Assembly: GCF_002280675.1 (NCBI RefSeq)
Contig: NZ_NCEN01000009.1
Span: 1 to 64,000 of the forward strand
Direction: 5' to 3'
Origin: Novosphingobium sp. 32-60-15
GTDB lineage: Bacteria; Pseudomonadota; Alphaproteobacteria; Sphingomonadales; Sphingomonadaceae
Length of the DNA stretch: 64,000 nucleotides
Shown here piece after piece: positions 20,705 through 28,354 of this stretch (position 1 is the stretch's first letter; the number at the start of each line of letters is the position of its first letter). The translations under genes were made by a program, and so were the position numbers. Below the pieces are notes generated by a model that saw only the letters and a program-made list of their open reading frames with translations, was not told where the DNA came from and made no database searches.

Positions 20705-20764
20705 GTTCGTGTCGAGCGCAGGCGAACGCGGTGTTGAGGTGTCTCGACTTCGCTCGACACGAAC
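20705..20764. repeat. Inverted repeat, family A (copy 2)
   Basis: The left arm GTTCGTGTCGAGCG (20705-20718) pairs with the end of a right arm (20739-20764) that is nearly identical to the right arm at 6749-6774. It separates the converging VOC and alpha/beta hydrolase genes, where a hairpin could terminate both transcripts. Confidence 0.8.
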
Positions 20765-20774
20765 GGGGTTGGAT

Positions 20775-21515
20775 TCAGGCCGGGATTGCAGCCTCTAGCG
20801 CATCGGCCAGTTCAACCGGCTTTGACAGATACGGGCTGTGATCGGCTTCCAAAGTAGCGACCTTTGCGCCGGGGGAATAGCGTTGCATCTGGCGCTGGCT
20901 GTCGATGGGGATGGTGCGATCGAGGGTGCATTCGACATACGTACGCGGAAGACGGCCCCAGCGTTCGGGCGTCAAATGCAGCTTTTGCGAGCGGGGTGCG
21001 TGGGGTTCGGCCAAGAGGCGCGGGAGGACTGCGGCAACCAGTTCGGGCGGGGAAATTTGCGCAAAAACCTCGGCAGCGTTGGTTGTGTCGATAACAGTGG
21101 CGATGCCGCCGTGGACTTTGCTGATGATGCCATCGAACGCGGGGTTCGGGCCTTCCAGTTCCTTGAATTGCGCGCGGCTCATGCCCGAAGGCAACATCAT
21201 GGCGCAGATATAGACAAGCGCGTCCATCGCTTGCGGATCAGCTTCGGCGGCGGTTGAAATCACCAGACCGCCGCGCGAATGGCCTGCGAGAACGACAGGC
21301 GCGCCGTTCAATTGCTGCTTCAGATCGCGGCAATGCTGCGCAGCAAAATCGCCCCATCCATCAAGCGTGACCGCGGCCATTTCATCCGCCGTCCCTCCCA
21401 TGCCGGGAAGCGTTGGTGCCACGACCGTGTGGCCGCGATCCCGCAGCAATTGTGCCACCGGATCAAAACACCAGCCACCATGCCATGACCCGTGGATAAG
21501 AACGAAACCTGCCAT
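20775..21515 (-). CDS. Alpha/beta hydrolase (second salicylate-esterase-like copy)
   Basis: The 246-residue protein has the HG motif in FVLIHGSWHGGWCF, the nucleophile elbow GHSRGG near residues 78-83 and a C-terminal His in EADHSPYLSKP. It belongs to the same family as the protein at 16170-16838 but is clearly diverged. It is the last gene of the minus-strand catabolic run and its ATG overlaps the stop of the LigF-like gene (TAATG). An aryl or methyl ester, or a thioester, would fit as substrate. Confidence 0.8.
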   Translation of the reverse strand: MAGFVLIHGSWHGGWCFDPVAQLLRDRGHTVVAPTLPGMGGTADEMAAVTLDGWGDFAAQHCRDLKQQLNGAPVVLAGHSRGGLVISTAAEADPQAMDALVYICAMMLPSGMSRAQFKELEGPNPAFDGIISKVHGGIATVIDTTNAAEVFAQISPPELVAAVLPRLLAEPHAPRSQKLHLTPERWGRLPRTYVECTLDRTIPIDSQRQMQRYSPGAKVATLEADHSPYLSKPVELADALEAAIPA

Positions 21516-22291
21516 TAGCGCACTTCTCCTGACCAGACCCGCAGGCCCGGCAATGTCCGGTCTTCGCCCTTTAGCGCTTCAGCCACGGCTGGCCGTGCCA
21601 TCACCCGATCACGCCATTCGCACAAGCGGGGCGCACGGCGCGCAATTTCCATTTCGGGAAACATACGCTCCACCATAGCCCCACAATGCGAATAAAAATT
21701 GATGTCAGCCAGTGTGTAAGTGTCGCCCGCAATCCATATTGTCTGGCCCAATTGCGCTTCGATCTTGTCTACTGCATATTCGATTTTGGCGGTGGCATTG
21801 GCAAGATCCGCCTCGGAAAAGCCGGAGCGTGCAGTCGCCCATTTCTTGCGTTGATCGGGCAGCGGGATACTTTCAAGCAGCTTCTCGAATTCCCCGTTTG
21901 CGATATTTCGCGCGATCACGCCGACCATGCGGTGCCAGCCATGCATCGAGACATGGTTCATCACGTGCTCGTCAATGAACTTGTTCCAATAGCGCATCCG
22001 CGCCGCGCCCAGCGGGTCGCGCGGGCGCAGCGGCGCATCGGCAGGCTGGGCATCGGGAAATGCGTCTTCAAGGTATTCGTTGATGACCGTGGTGTGGGTG
22101 ATGATCGCGCCGTCATGATCGAGCACCGGAACCTGGCCTTCGGGATTGATGGCGGTGAACCAGTCCGAATGCTGTTCAAACTTGTGCAGATCAACATAGA
22201 CGCTTTCGTATTCGAGGCCCTTTTCCTTGAGCGGGACCATCGATTTGAGCGAATTCGCCAACGGTTCGGCATGATAATACTTCAAGGCCAT
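21515..22291 (-). CDS. LigF-like glutathione S-transferase (beta-etherase family)
   Basis: The protein has 258 residues; SYK-6 LigF has 257. The N-terminal thioredoxin-like domain reads ANSLKSMVPLKEKGLEYE, KFEQHSDWFTAINPEGQVP and TTVINEYLEDAFPD, which closely follows my memory of LigF, including KFEQHSDWF and the EYLEDVFP segment. LigF cleaves the beta-aryl ether of lignin-type dimers using glutathione. GGGGAGGG precedes the ATG at 22291; the longer reading frame upstream has no such signal. It lies between an SDR and a hydrolase on one transcript. Family membership is firm; true etherase activity is inference. Confidence 0.82.
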   Translation of the reverse strand: MALKYYHAEPLANSLKSMVPLKEKGLEYESVYVDLHKFEQHSDWFTAINPEGQVPVLDHDGAIITHTTVINEYLEDAFPDAQPADAPLRPRDPLGAARMRYWNKFIDEHVMNHVSMHGWHRMVGVIARNIANGEFEKLLESIPLPDQRKKWATARSGFSEADLANATAKIEYAVDKIEAQLGQTIWIAGDTYTLADINFYSHCGAMVERMFPEMEIARRAPRLCEWRDRVMARPAVAEALKGEDRTLPGLRVWSGEVR

Positions 22292-22329
22292 GACGCCCTC
22301 CCCTTCGCGCGCTTTGGCGCATTGATATG

Positions 22330-23079
22330 TCAGATCCGCATCGTGCCGAGCATGCCACCATCGACCGCCCAACCTTGTGCGGTCACATGGCTGGCGGCAT
22401 CGGACAGCAGGAATGCGGCAACTTCGGCAAGTTCTTCGGGCTGGCCCGTGCGCCCTTGCGGCACGGCCTTGGCCATTTGCACTGCTGCTTCTGGTGGAAG
22501 ACCATCAAGCATGGGCGTGTCAATCAGGCCCGGCAGCACACAGTTGCAGCGCACGCCAAACTCCGCCACCTCATTGGCGACCGCCCGTGCCAGGCCAAGC
22601 GCTGCGTGTTTACTGGCCACATAAGCGGCGTTCATCGGCATGCCGCGCTCGCTCGCCAAACTGCCTGTAATCAGGATTGAACCGGTGCGGCGTTGCTTCA
22701 TGGCCGGCAGAACATGCTGGATTGCCCAAAAAACGCCTTTGACATTGACGCCCATGACCGCATCGAAGGCCTCGTCGGTATAGTCCTCAATCGGCGCAAA
22801 CATGCCGCCGATGCCTGCATTCAAAAACAGCCCGTCAATCGGGCCATTGGAGGCTGCGGCATTATCAAGCGCTGCAAAAAGTTGTTCCTTGTTGGCCACG
22901 TCGGCAACGGCCCATGCAGTGGCACCGCCCAGCTCGGACGCGGCTTGCTCCAATAGTGCAGCCCGCCGCGCAATCAGGGTAACTGTCGCACCTGCTGCAA
23001 CGAAACGTGTGGCGCTTGCGCGGCCAATGCCCGTTGATGCGCCGGTGATCACGATGTGTTTGCCGGACAGATCGGTCAT
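22330..23079 (-). CDS. Short-chain dehydrogenase/reductase
   Basis: This is a classical SDR of 249 residues: the cofactor motif TGASTGIG (residues 12-19), NAGIGG, catalytic Ser in LITGSLASERG and YVASK, followed by a C-terminus typical of oligomeric SDRs (AQGWAVDGG). It should oxidise a hydroxyl or reduce a ketone with NAD(P). The start at 23079 gives a four-base overlap with the upstream phosphatase-like gene. In the catabolic setting it could oxidise a benzylic or beta-hydroxy position. Confidence 0.88.
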   Translation of the reverse strand: MTDLSGKHIVITGASTGIGRASATRFVAAGATVTLIARRAALLEQAASELGGATAWAVADVANKEQLFAALDNAAASNGPIDGLFLNAGIGGMFAPIEDYTDEAFDAVMGVNVKGVFWAIQHVLPAMKQRRTGSILITGSLASERGMPMNAAYVASKHAALGLARAVANEVAEFGVRCNCVLPGLIDTPMLDGLPPEAAVQMAKAVPQGRTGQPEELAEVAAFLLSDAASHVTAQGWAVDGGMLGTMRI

Positions 23080-23558
23080 GGGATTTTCCGTGCAATGAAA
23101 TCGGCCCAAGTGTCTGCTTCAGGCCGGTCAACGCCATCGGGTGACCATTGGCGCTCCATGAGGGCGCGGGCTTCAGCTTCTGCCATGCCGCGATGGTCGC
23201 GGTTCAGGCGATAGAAGAACGCCGAAACGCGCCAGTTCATGATGCAATGGACATGGACAGGGCCTTGGGCGCTTTCGACGGCATCACGGAATGCGGCAAA
23301 GTGTGCATCGGTGGGCGCGTCGAACGGCACCGGAATATGGGTATAAGCGATACCATGCTGGCGCAGCTTTTCACCCTCACCCTCAAGCGCTTCGGGATGG
23401 GTTTCCAGCGCGAGGTTGATGACATGGGCAACACCCAGCGCCGCCAAGCGCGCCACATCCTTGTCCTCGATCCGGCCTGACGTGGTGGTAGTAGCATCAA
23501 GGCGCTGCCACGCACGGATATCGACCGGATCGGGGATCACGTGTTCAGACAAGTCCAA
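23076..23558 (-). CDS. Tyrosine-phosphatase-like protein (HC-x4-R type)
   Basis: The 160-residue protein has the loop VHVHCIMNWRVSAFFYR, with Cys105 and Arg110 spaced as C-x4-R rather than the usual C-x5-R of protein tyrosine phosphatases. This spacing occurs in the DUF442-like phosphatase group. The N-terminal half has a typical rhodanese/phosphatase beta-alpha pattern (RLAALGVAHVINLALE). It overlaps the amidohydrolase gene by 14 bases and the SDR gene by 4, so it is firmly embedded in the catabolic operon. Its substrate is unknown; it need not act on protein. Confidence 0.75.
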   Translation of the reverse strand: MDLSEHVIPDPVDIRAWQRLDATTTTSGRIEDKDVARLAALGVAHVINLALETHPEALEGEGEKLRQHGIAYTHIPVPFDAPTDAHFAAFRDAVESAQGPVHVHCIMNWRVSAFFYRLNRDHRGMAEAEARALMERQWSPDGVDRPEADTWADFIARKIP

Positions 23559-24417
23559 GGACGCGGGCAGCGTTGTCTTTCATGATGCCCGGCAGGATTT
23601 CATCCTTGAAACCCACTTGCCGCGCGGCATCGAGCCACTTTTGCGGATGGATCAGCGGAAAGTCGGAACCGAACAGCATCTTTTTGCGCAACTGCGTATT
23701 GGCGTACTGGATGATCTGCGGCTGGAAGTACTTTGGTGACCAGCCGGACAAGTCGATGAAAACGTTGTCCTTGTGCAGTGCCATCGACAGGCTTTCATCC
23801 ACCCATGGCCATGACGGATGGGCAAGGATGATTTTCATGTCGGGGAAATCCACCGCGACATCATCCACCAGCATCGGCTGGCCATATTTCAGACGGACAC
23901 CGCCACCGCCGCGCATGCCCGTACCCATGCCGGAATGGCCGGTGTGGAAGATGGCGGGCAGTTTGTATTCGTTGATCACTTCGTAAATCGGATAGCCGAT
24001 CTGGCTGCCCGGTTCGATATTTTGCATGATGTGATGGAACTTGAAGCCTTTGACGCCGTGGTTCTCGATCAGATCACGTGCTTCGCGCGCGCCCATCTTG
24101 CCCTTGTGCGGATCAATCGAGGCAAACGGAATGCAGATATCATCGTTCTTGTTGGCGAGTTCGGCGATTTCGTAGTTCGAGACGCGCTTGGCCCCGATGC
24201 CGCTTTCGCAATCAACCGTGAACATGCAGAAGGCGATCTGCTGTTCGCGATAGATATCAATGATTTCCGGCATCTTAGGCCGTTCGCGCGGGGCCTTGAA
24301 ATAGGCGCTGGCGGCATCGAAGAACTTGCCCATCACCGGATCTTCGGGATCGTGACATGATACTTCGGCATGGACGTGTACGTCGATTGCCTTGATCTTG
24401 GTAAGGTCGATGGGCAC
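23545..24417 (-). CDS. Amidohydrolase-2 family, CouO-like beta-ketoacyl-CoA hydrolase candidate
   Basis: The 290-residue TIM-barrel metal hydrolase has DVHVH (residues 12-16), a central KGFKFHHI, HTGHSGMGTG, ILAHPSWPW and FGSDFPL. These are the expected metal ligands and catalytic Asp. The pattern GGGGVRLKYGQPMLVDDVAVDFPD matches my memory of the family annotated 4-hydroxyphenyl-beta-ketoacyl-CoA hydrolase (CouO of the Rhodococcus p-coumarate route), which cuts beta-ketothioesters. An acyl-CoA synthetase and an SDR are nearby. Related amidohydrolases include decarboxylases and C-C hydrolases, so the reaction is not certain. Confidence 0.75.
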   Translation of the reverse strand: MPIDLTKIKAIDVHVHAEVSCHDPEDPVMGKFFDAASAYFKAPRERPKMPEIIDIYREQQIAFCMFTVDCESGIGAKRVSNYEIAELANKNDDICIPFASIDPHKGKMGAREARDLIENHGVKGFKFHHIMQNIEPGSQIGYPIYEVINEYKLPAIFHTGHSGMGTGMRGGGGVRLKYGQPMLVDDVAVDFPDMKIILAHPSWPWVDESLSMALHKDNVFIDLSGWSPKYFQPQIIQYANTQLRKKMLFGSDFPLIHPQKWLDAARQVGFKDEILPGIMKDNAARVLGLV

Positions 24418-24436
24418 GGGTATTCTCCTAATACTG

Positions 24437-24529
24437 CGTCATTGCGAGCCACCCGAGGTGGTGCGGCAATCCAGAGCGATGCTGTGAGGCTCTGGATTGC
24501 TTCGTCGGCTTCGCCTCCTCGCAATGACG
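24437..24529. repeat. Dispersed inverted repeat, family B (copy 1)
   Basis: Starts CGTCATTGCGAG and ends CTCGCAATGACG, with internal GCAATCCAGAGC and GGCTCTGGATTGC arms. Three further copies lie at 34135-34219, 34768-34862 and 45042-45119. Here it separates the aldehyde dehydrogenase gene from the amidohydrolase gene on the same strand. Confidence 0.85.
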
Positions 24530-24542
24530 AAGAGTGATGTTT

Positions 24543-26057
24543 TTACATCTGGATTATAACTGTCTTGGTTTCGAGATAGGCCTCGACACCGGCCTTGCCC
24601 TGTTCGCGGCCCATGCCCGATTCCTTGTAGCCACCAAATGGCAGGGCGGTATCGATCATGGCGTGGCAATTGCCCCAGACTGTGCCCGACTTGATGCGCG
24701 CGGCCAATTTGTGCATGACAGCCACATCGCGGGTCCAGATGCCTGCGCCAAGACCAAAGCACGTATCATTGGCCATCCGCGCCACTTCATCAAGATCATC
24801 AAAGCGTTGCGCCACGACGACCGGACCGAAGATTTCTTCGCGCACGACCGACATTTGCGGGTTCACGTTGGCAAGGATGGTGGGGTTGACGTAGTAGCCG
24901 CCATCGCTGCCGGGGGCGTCGCCGCCCATTACCACGCTGGCACCATCTCGCTTGCCCGCGTCAATGTATCCCATGACGCGGTCATGCTGTTCCTTGCTGA
25001 CCAGTGGCCCCATGTGGGCTTCGGGATCAAGCGAGGCGCGCGGCGCCCAGAACGGCGCGGTCTGCGTCATCCCTTCAAGTACCTGATCATAGACCGAACG
25101 GTGCGCATAAAGGCGCGATCCGGCAACGCAGACCTGGCCTGCGTTGAAGAAGATAGCGCCTGCAACGCCGGGAGCGGTTTGCGCCACATCGACATCGGGC
25201 ATGACCACCACCGGGCTTTTGCCGCCCAGTTCAAGCGTAACGCGCTTCATCGTGGCGGTGGCATTGCGGTTGATAAGCTTGCCGATTTCGGTCGATCCGG
25301 TGAAGGCCACCTTATCAACGTCGGGGTGCTTGACCATGCGATCACCGGCGGTGTGGCCGTTGCCGGTGATGATATTGACAACGCCTGCGGGGAAGCCTGC
25401 TTCAACCACAAGGTCAGCCAGTTTGAGCGCGGTAAGCGAGGTTTGTTCGGCAGGTTTGAGCACGAGCGTGCAACCGGCGGCAAGGGCTGGCGCAATCTTG
25501 AGCGAGGCCATCAGCAGCGGGAAATTCCACGGCACGATCTGGGCGCAGACGCCAACCGGTTCTTTCACGGTATAGCTGAACACGGTGCCGTTGGGCATCG
25601 TGTAGGGCTGCGTGGTTTCGCCCGAAACCTTGCTGGCCCAGCCTGCCATGAAACGAAGCTGGCTGATCGCGCCGGGGATATCGATGGCGCCTGCCATGCC
25701 CTTGGGCTTACCGTTATCGATCGCTTCGAGTTCGGCAAACAGATCGGCGTTGGCTTCGAGCAGATCGGCAAAGCGGTTCATCGTGCGATCACGCACCATC
25801 GGCGGCAGATTGGACCAGCGCCCATCATCAAAGGCTGCGCGGGCTGCGGCGACGGCGCGATCCACATCCTTGTCTGATGCATCGACCACATGGCCGACGA
25901 CTTTGCCGTTTGACGGGTCTTCCACTTCGATCACAGCGCCGTGGCTGCTATCAACCCATTCGTTGTTGATGAGAAGCTGTGGTTTGCGCGCGAGGAAAGC
26001 CTTTGCTGCTTCCGAATATTCACGTTGCGTGCGCGAAATCGTGGTCATGTCGTTCAT
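24543..26057 (-). CDS. NAD(P)-dependent aldehyde dehydrogenase
   Basis: The 504-residue protein is of the classical ALDH superfamily: cofactor region WNFPLLMASLKIAPALAAG, catalytic Glu in VTLELGGKSPV and nucleophile Cys in FFNAGQVCVAGSRLY. It would oxidise an aromatic or aliphatic aldehyde to the acid in the cytoplasm; coniferyl- or vanillin-type aldehydes fit the neighbours. GAGAGGAG precedes the ATG at 26057. A perfect palindrome lies 46 bases upstream and a strong terminator separates it from the quinohaemoprotein gene, so it probably has its own promoter. Confidence 0.92.
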   Translation of the reverse strand: MNDMTTISRTQREYSEAAKAFLARKPQLLINNEWVDSSHGAVIEVEDPSNGKVVGHVVDASDKDVDRAVAAARAAFDDGRWSNLPPMVRDRTMNRFADLLEANADLFAELEAIDNGKPKGMAGAIDIPGAISQLRFMAGWASKVSGETTQPYTMPNGTVFSYTVKEPVGVCAQIVPWNFPLLMASLKIAPALAAGCTLVLKPAEQTSLTALKLADLVVEAGFPAGVVNIITGNGHTAGDRMVKHPDVDKVAFTGSTEIGKLINRNATATMKRVTLELGGKSPVVVMPDVDVAQTAPGVAGAIFFNAGQVCVAGSRLYAHRSVYDQVLEGMTQTAPFWAPRASLDPEAHMGPLVSKEQHDRVMGYIDAGKRDGASVVMGGDAPGSDGGYYVNPTILANVNPQMSVVREEIFGPVVVAQRFDDLDEVARMANDTCFGLGAGIWTRDVAVMHKLAARIKSGTVWGNCHAMIDTALPFGGYKESGMGREQGKAGVEAYLETKTVIIQM

Positions 26058-26103
26058 TGCCGACTCCTCTCCGGTTGAATCTTGTAATGATTCATAACAT
26101 AAA

Positions 26104-26122
26104 TTGTATGCACAGCATACAA
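26104..26122. promoter_or_regulatory. Palindromic operator site 2 (TTGTATG-CACAG-CATACAA)
   Basis: The same 7-base arms and 5-base spacer as at 19290-19308, 46 bases upstream of the aldehyde dehydrogenase start. On the minus strand it is followed by AT-rich sequence (AATTTATGTTATG). Identical arms at a similar distance in front of two separate operons argue for one regulator. Confidence 0.75.
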
Positions 26123-26135
26123 ATTGTCAGCCGAT

Positions 26136-26172
26136 AAGGAAGCCTGATTCCGCACAGGAATCAGGCTTCCTT
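26136..26172 (-). terminator. Perfect 16-bp hairpin after the quinohaemoprotein gene
   Basis: AAGGAAGCCTGATTCC (26136-26151) pairs without mismatch with 26157-26172 around a five-base loop, 7 bases after the stop of the upstream gene. The T tract on the minus strand is short, but the long perfect stem makes it a likely terminator or 3' end stabiliser. Confidence 0.75.
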
Positions 26173-26178
26173 GCGCAA

Positions 26179-28305
26179 TCAGCCGCCCTTGGCTTCGAGC
26201 GCCTTGTCTTCATGGGCGCGCTTGATGACATAGTGGCGGATGGCTTCGATCTGGTCCTTGGTCATGTATTTGCCCCAGCCGATCATGCCGTTGTCCTTCA
26301 GGATACCGTCATGGACGACTGATTGCCAGGCGTCAGGATCAGCGTTCAATGCACTGTGCCGCAGATCCGGCAACAGACCGCCAATTGCCGCATCGCCGTG
26401 GCAAACGGTGCAATATTGGCCATAGAGATTGTTGCCCATTGCCACTGTTTGCGGCGTACCAACCAAAGCTGGAGGGTTAAGCGGGCGTACTTCGAACGGC
26501 GGTGCATCAGGCAATTTGGCTTTGCCGCCAATCTTGAACACCAGCAGGCGGCTGATGTTGCGCACGGGGCCAGACTTGTCGGCGAGAACGCCCGTCGCCA
26601 GTGGCCAAACGCCACCCCAGCCAGCCAAAACTGCCACGTATTGGTCATTGCCAACCTTGAAGGTCACGGGCGCTGCCACGACGCCGGTTTGGGCGGGGAA
26701 TGACCACAGTTCTTTGCCGTCTTTTGATGAATAGGCCGCGAACATGCCTTTGGCATTGCCTTGGAACAGAAGCCCCCCTGCGGTTGCCAGCATCCCGCCA
26801 TTCCATGGGCCGGGGAAGCTTACACGCCAGCGCTCTTTCTTTGCCACAGGGTCCCACGCAACAATGGCGCCTGTCGTTGCGGCCCTTGCGCCTTCGCGTG
26901 CCTCGCGGTTGGCAGGCATTGATCCTGCTGCACCATCGATTCCGGTGTTGAAACCGACGGGTTGCGCCTTCCAATCCTTCGACGGGAAATAAGGATAGGC
27001 CGCAAATTGCGCTGGAATATAGACCAACCCATTGGTGGGGTCATAAGCCATCGGATGCCAGCTATGCGCACCGCCAGCGCCCGGCGTTCCGATGAACGGC
27101 TTGCCGGTAATGTCGTAGCGTGCTTCGGGGTTTTCGATGGGTCGCCCGGTTACCGGATCAAGCCCCTTGGCCCAGTTTACCGGCGCATAGGCATTGCCGG
27201 AAATGAACTGGCCGTTGGTTCGGTCAAGCACATAGAAGAAGCCGTTCTTGGGCGCTTGCATCAGAACCTTGCGCGGCTTTCCATCGATTTCCATGTCGGC
27301 AAGGATAATGTGCTGTGTTGCGGTGAAATCCCACGTTTCGCCGGGCGTCTGCTGGTAATGCCAGACATATTCCCCGGTTTTGGCGCGGATGGCCACGATG
27401 GATGACAGATAGAGGTTATCGCCGCCACCGGGTGAACGATAAGCCTGATTCCACGGGCTGCCATTGCCGACGCCGATATAAAGCAGGTCCAGTTCGGGAT
27501 CGTAGGCCATGGCATCCCAGACGGTGCCGCCGCCGCCTTGCTTCCACCATTCGCCCTTCCAGGTGGCTTCTGCCTTCTTGAGGTATTCCTCGTCATTGTT
27601 GCCGGGCTTGTCGGGCACGGTGTAGAAGCGCCAGAGTTGTTTGCCGGTTTGCGCATCATAAGCGGTGACATAGCCGCGCACGCCCATTTCCGCGCCGCCA
27701 TTGCCGATCATGATCATGCCGTTGATCGCGCGCGGTGCGCCGGTGATGGTATAGGGCTTGGTCTGGTCAACGGTGACGACCGACCACACTTCCTTGCCGG
27801 TGGCGCGATCCAGCGCGACCAGCCGCCCGTCAAGCGTGCCCATGTAGAGCTTGTCACCCCACGCCGCCATGCCGCGATTGACGACGTCGCAACACGCCTT
27901 GACCGCTGTTTCGCCGGGAACCTTGGGATCATATTCCCACAGCAACTTGCCCGAAACCGCATCGTAAGCCTTGGCCTTGGACCAGGCGGTGCTGAAATAG
28001 ATCTTGCCATCGATCACCAACGGCGTGGCTTCCTGCCCGCGCGCGGTGTCCATATCGGCATACCACGCAAGGCCCAAATCACTGACATTGGCTTGTGTGA
28101 TCTGGTTCAGCGGGCTGTAGCGCTGTTCGTCATAGGTGCGGCCATAGGACAACCAGTTTGCGCCATCGGCGGTCATCAGGCTTTGCGCTGTGACATCGCC
28201 TGATACGCCTGCCACGGCGGCATCTTTCACGGTGCATGCGGCCAATGGCAACGCCATGACCAGCGTCCCTGCCAGCGCCAGATTCAACTTGCGATTCCGA
28301 AGCAT
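26179..28305 (-). CDS. Quinohaemoprotein (PQQ + haem c) alcohol dehydrogenase 1
   Basis: The 708-residue protein has an export signal ending in a possible lipobox (MALPLAAC), a beta-propeller PQQ domain, the adjacent-Cys disulphide motif CCD at residues 138-139, the GETWDFTATQH motif, and a C-terminal cytochrome c domain with CTVCH at 632-636. It should oxidise an alcohol in the periplasm and pass electrons to the respiratory chain. The ATG at 28305 has AGAGGA upstream; the longer frame starts with GTG. It is downstream of the acyl-CoA synthetase. The lipobox would tether it to a membrane. No PQQ synthesis genes are in the window. Confidence 0.9.
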   Translation of the reverse strand: MLRNRKLNLALAGTLVMALPLAACTVKDAAVAGVSGDVTAQSLMTADGANWLSYGRTYDEQRYSPLNQITQANVSDLGLAWYADMDTARGQEATPLVIDGKIYFSTAWSKAKAYDAVSGKLLWEYDPKVPGETAVKACCDVVNRGMAAWGDKLYMGTLDGRLVALDRATGKEVWSVVTVDQTKPYTITGAPRAINGMIMIGNGGAEMGVRGYVTAYDAQTGKQLWRFYTVPDKPGNNDEEYLKKAEATWKGEWWKQGGGGTVWDAMAYDPELDLLYIGVGNGSPWNQAYRSPGGGDNLYLSSIVAIRAKTGEYVWHYQQTPGETWDFTATQHIILADMEIDGKPRKVLMQAPKNGFFYVLDRTNGQFISGNAYAPVNWAKGLDPVTGRPIENPEARYDITGKPFIGTPGAGGAHSWHPMAYDPTNGLVYIPAQFAAYPYFPSKDWKAQPVGFNTGIDGAAGSMPANREAREGARAATTGAIVAWDPVAKKERWRVSFPGPWNGGMLATAGGLLFQGNAKGMFAAYSSKDGKELWSFPAQTGVVAAPVTFKVGNDQYVAVLAGWGGVWPLATGVLADKSGPVRNISRLLVFKIGGKAKLPDAPPFEVRPLNPPALVGTPQTVAMGNNLYGQYCTVCHGDAAIGGLLPDLRHSALNADPDAWQSVVHDGILKDNGMIGWGKYMTKDQIEAIRHYVIKRAHEDKALEAKGG

Positions 28306-28354
28306 CCTCAATCCTCTCACAGACGTCCGGTGATCCCGGTTCGACCCATTCCGT

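Noticed and set aside
24534..25877. Long 447-codon reading frame antisense to the aldehyde dehydrogenase
   Set aside because: Shadow of a clear ALDH gene; the product is His/Arg-rich with no domain.
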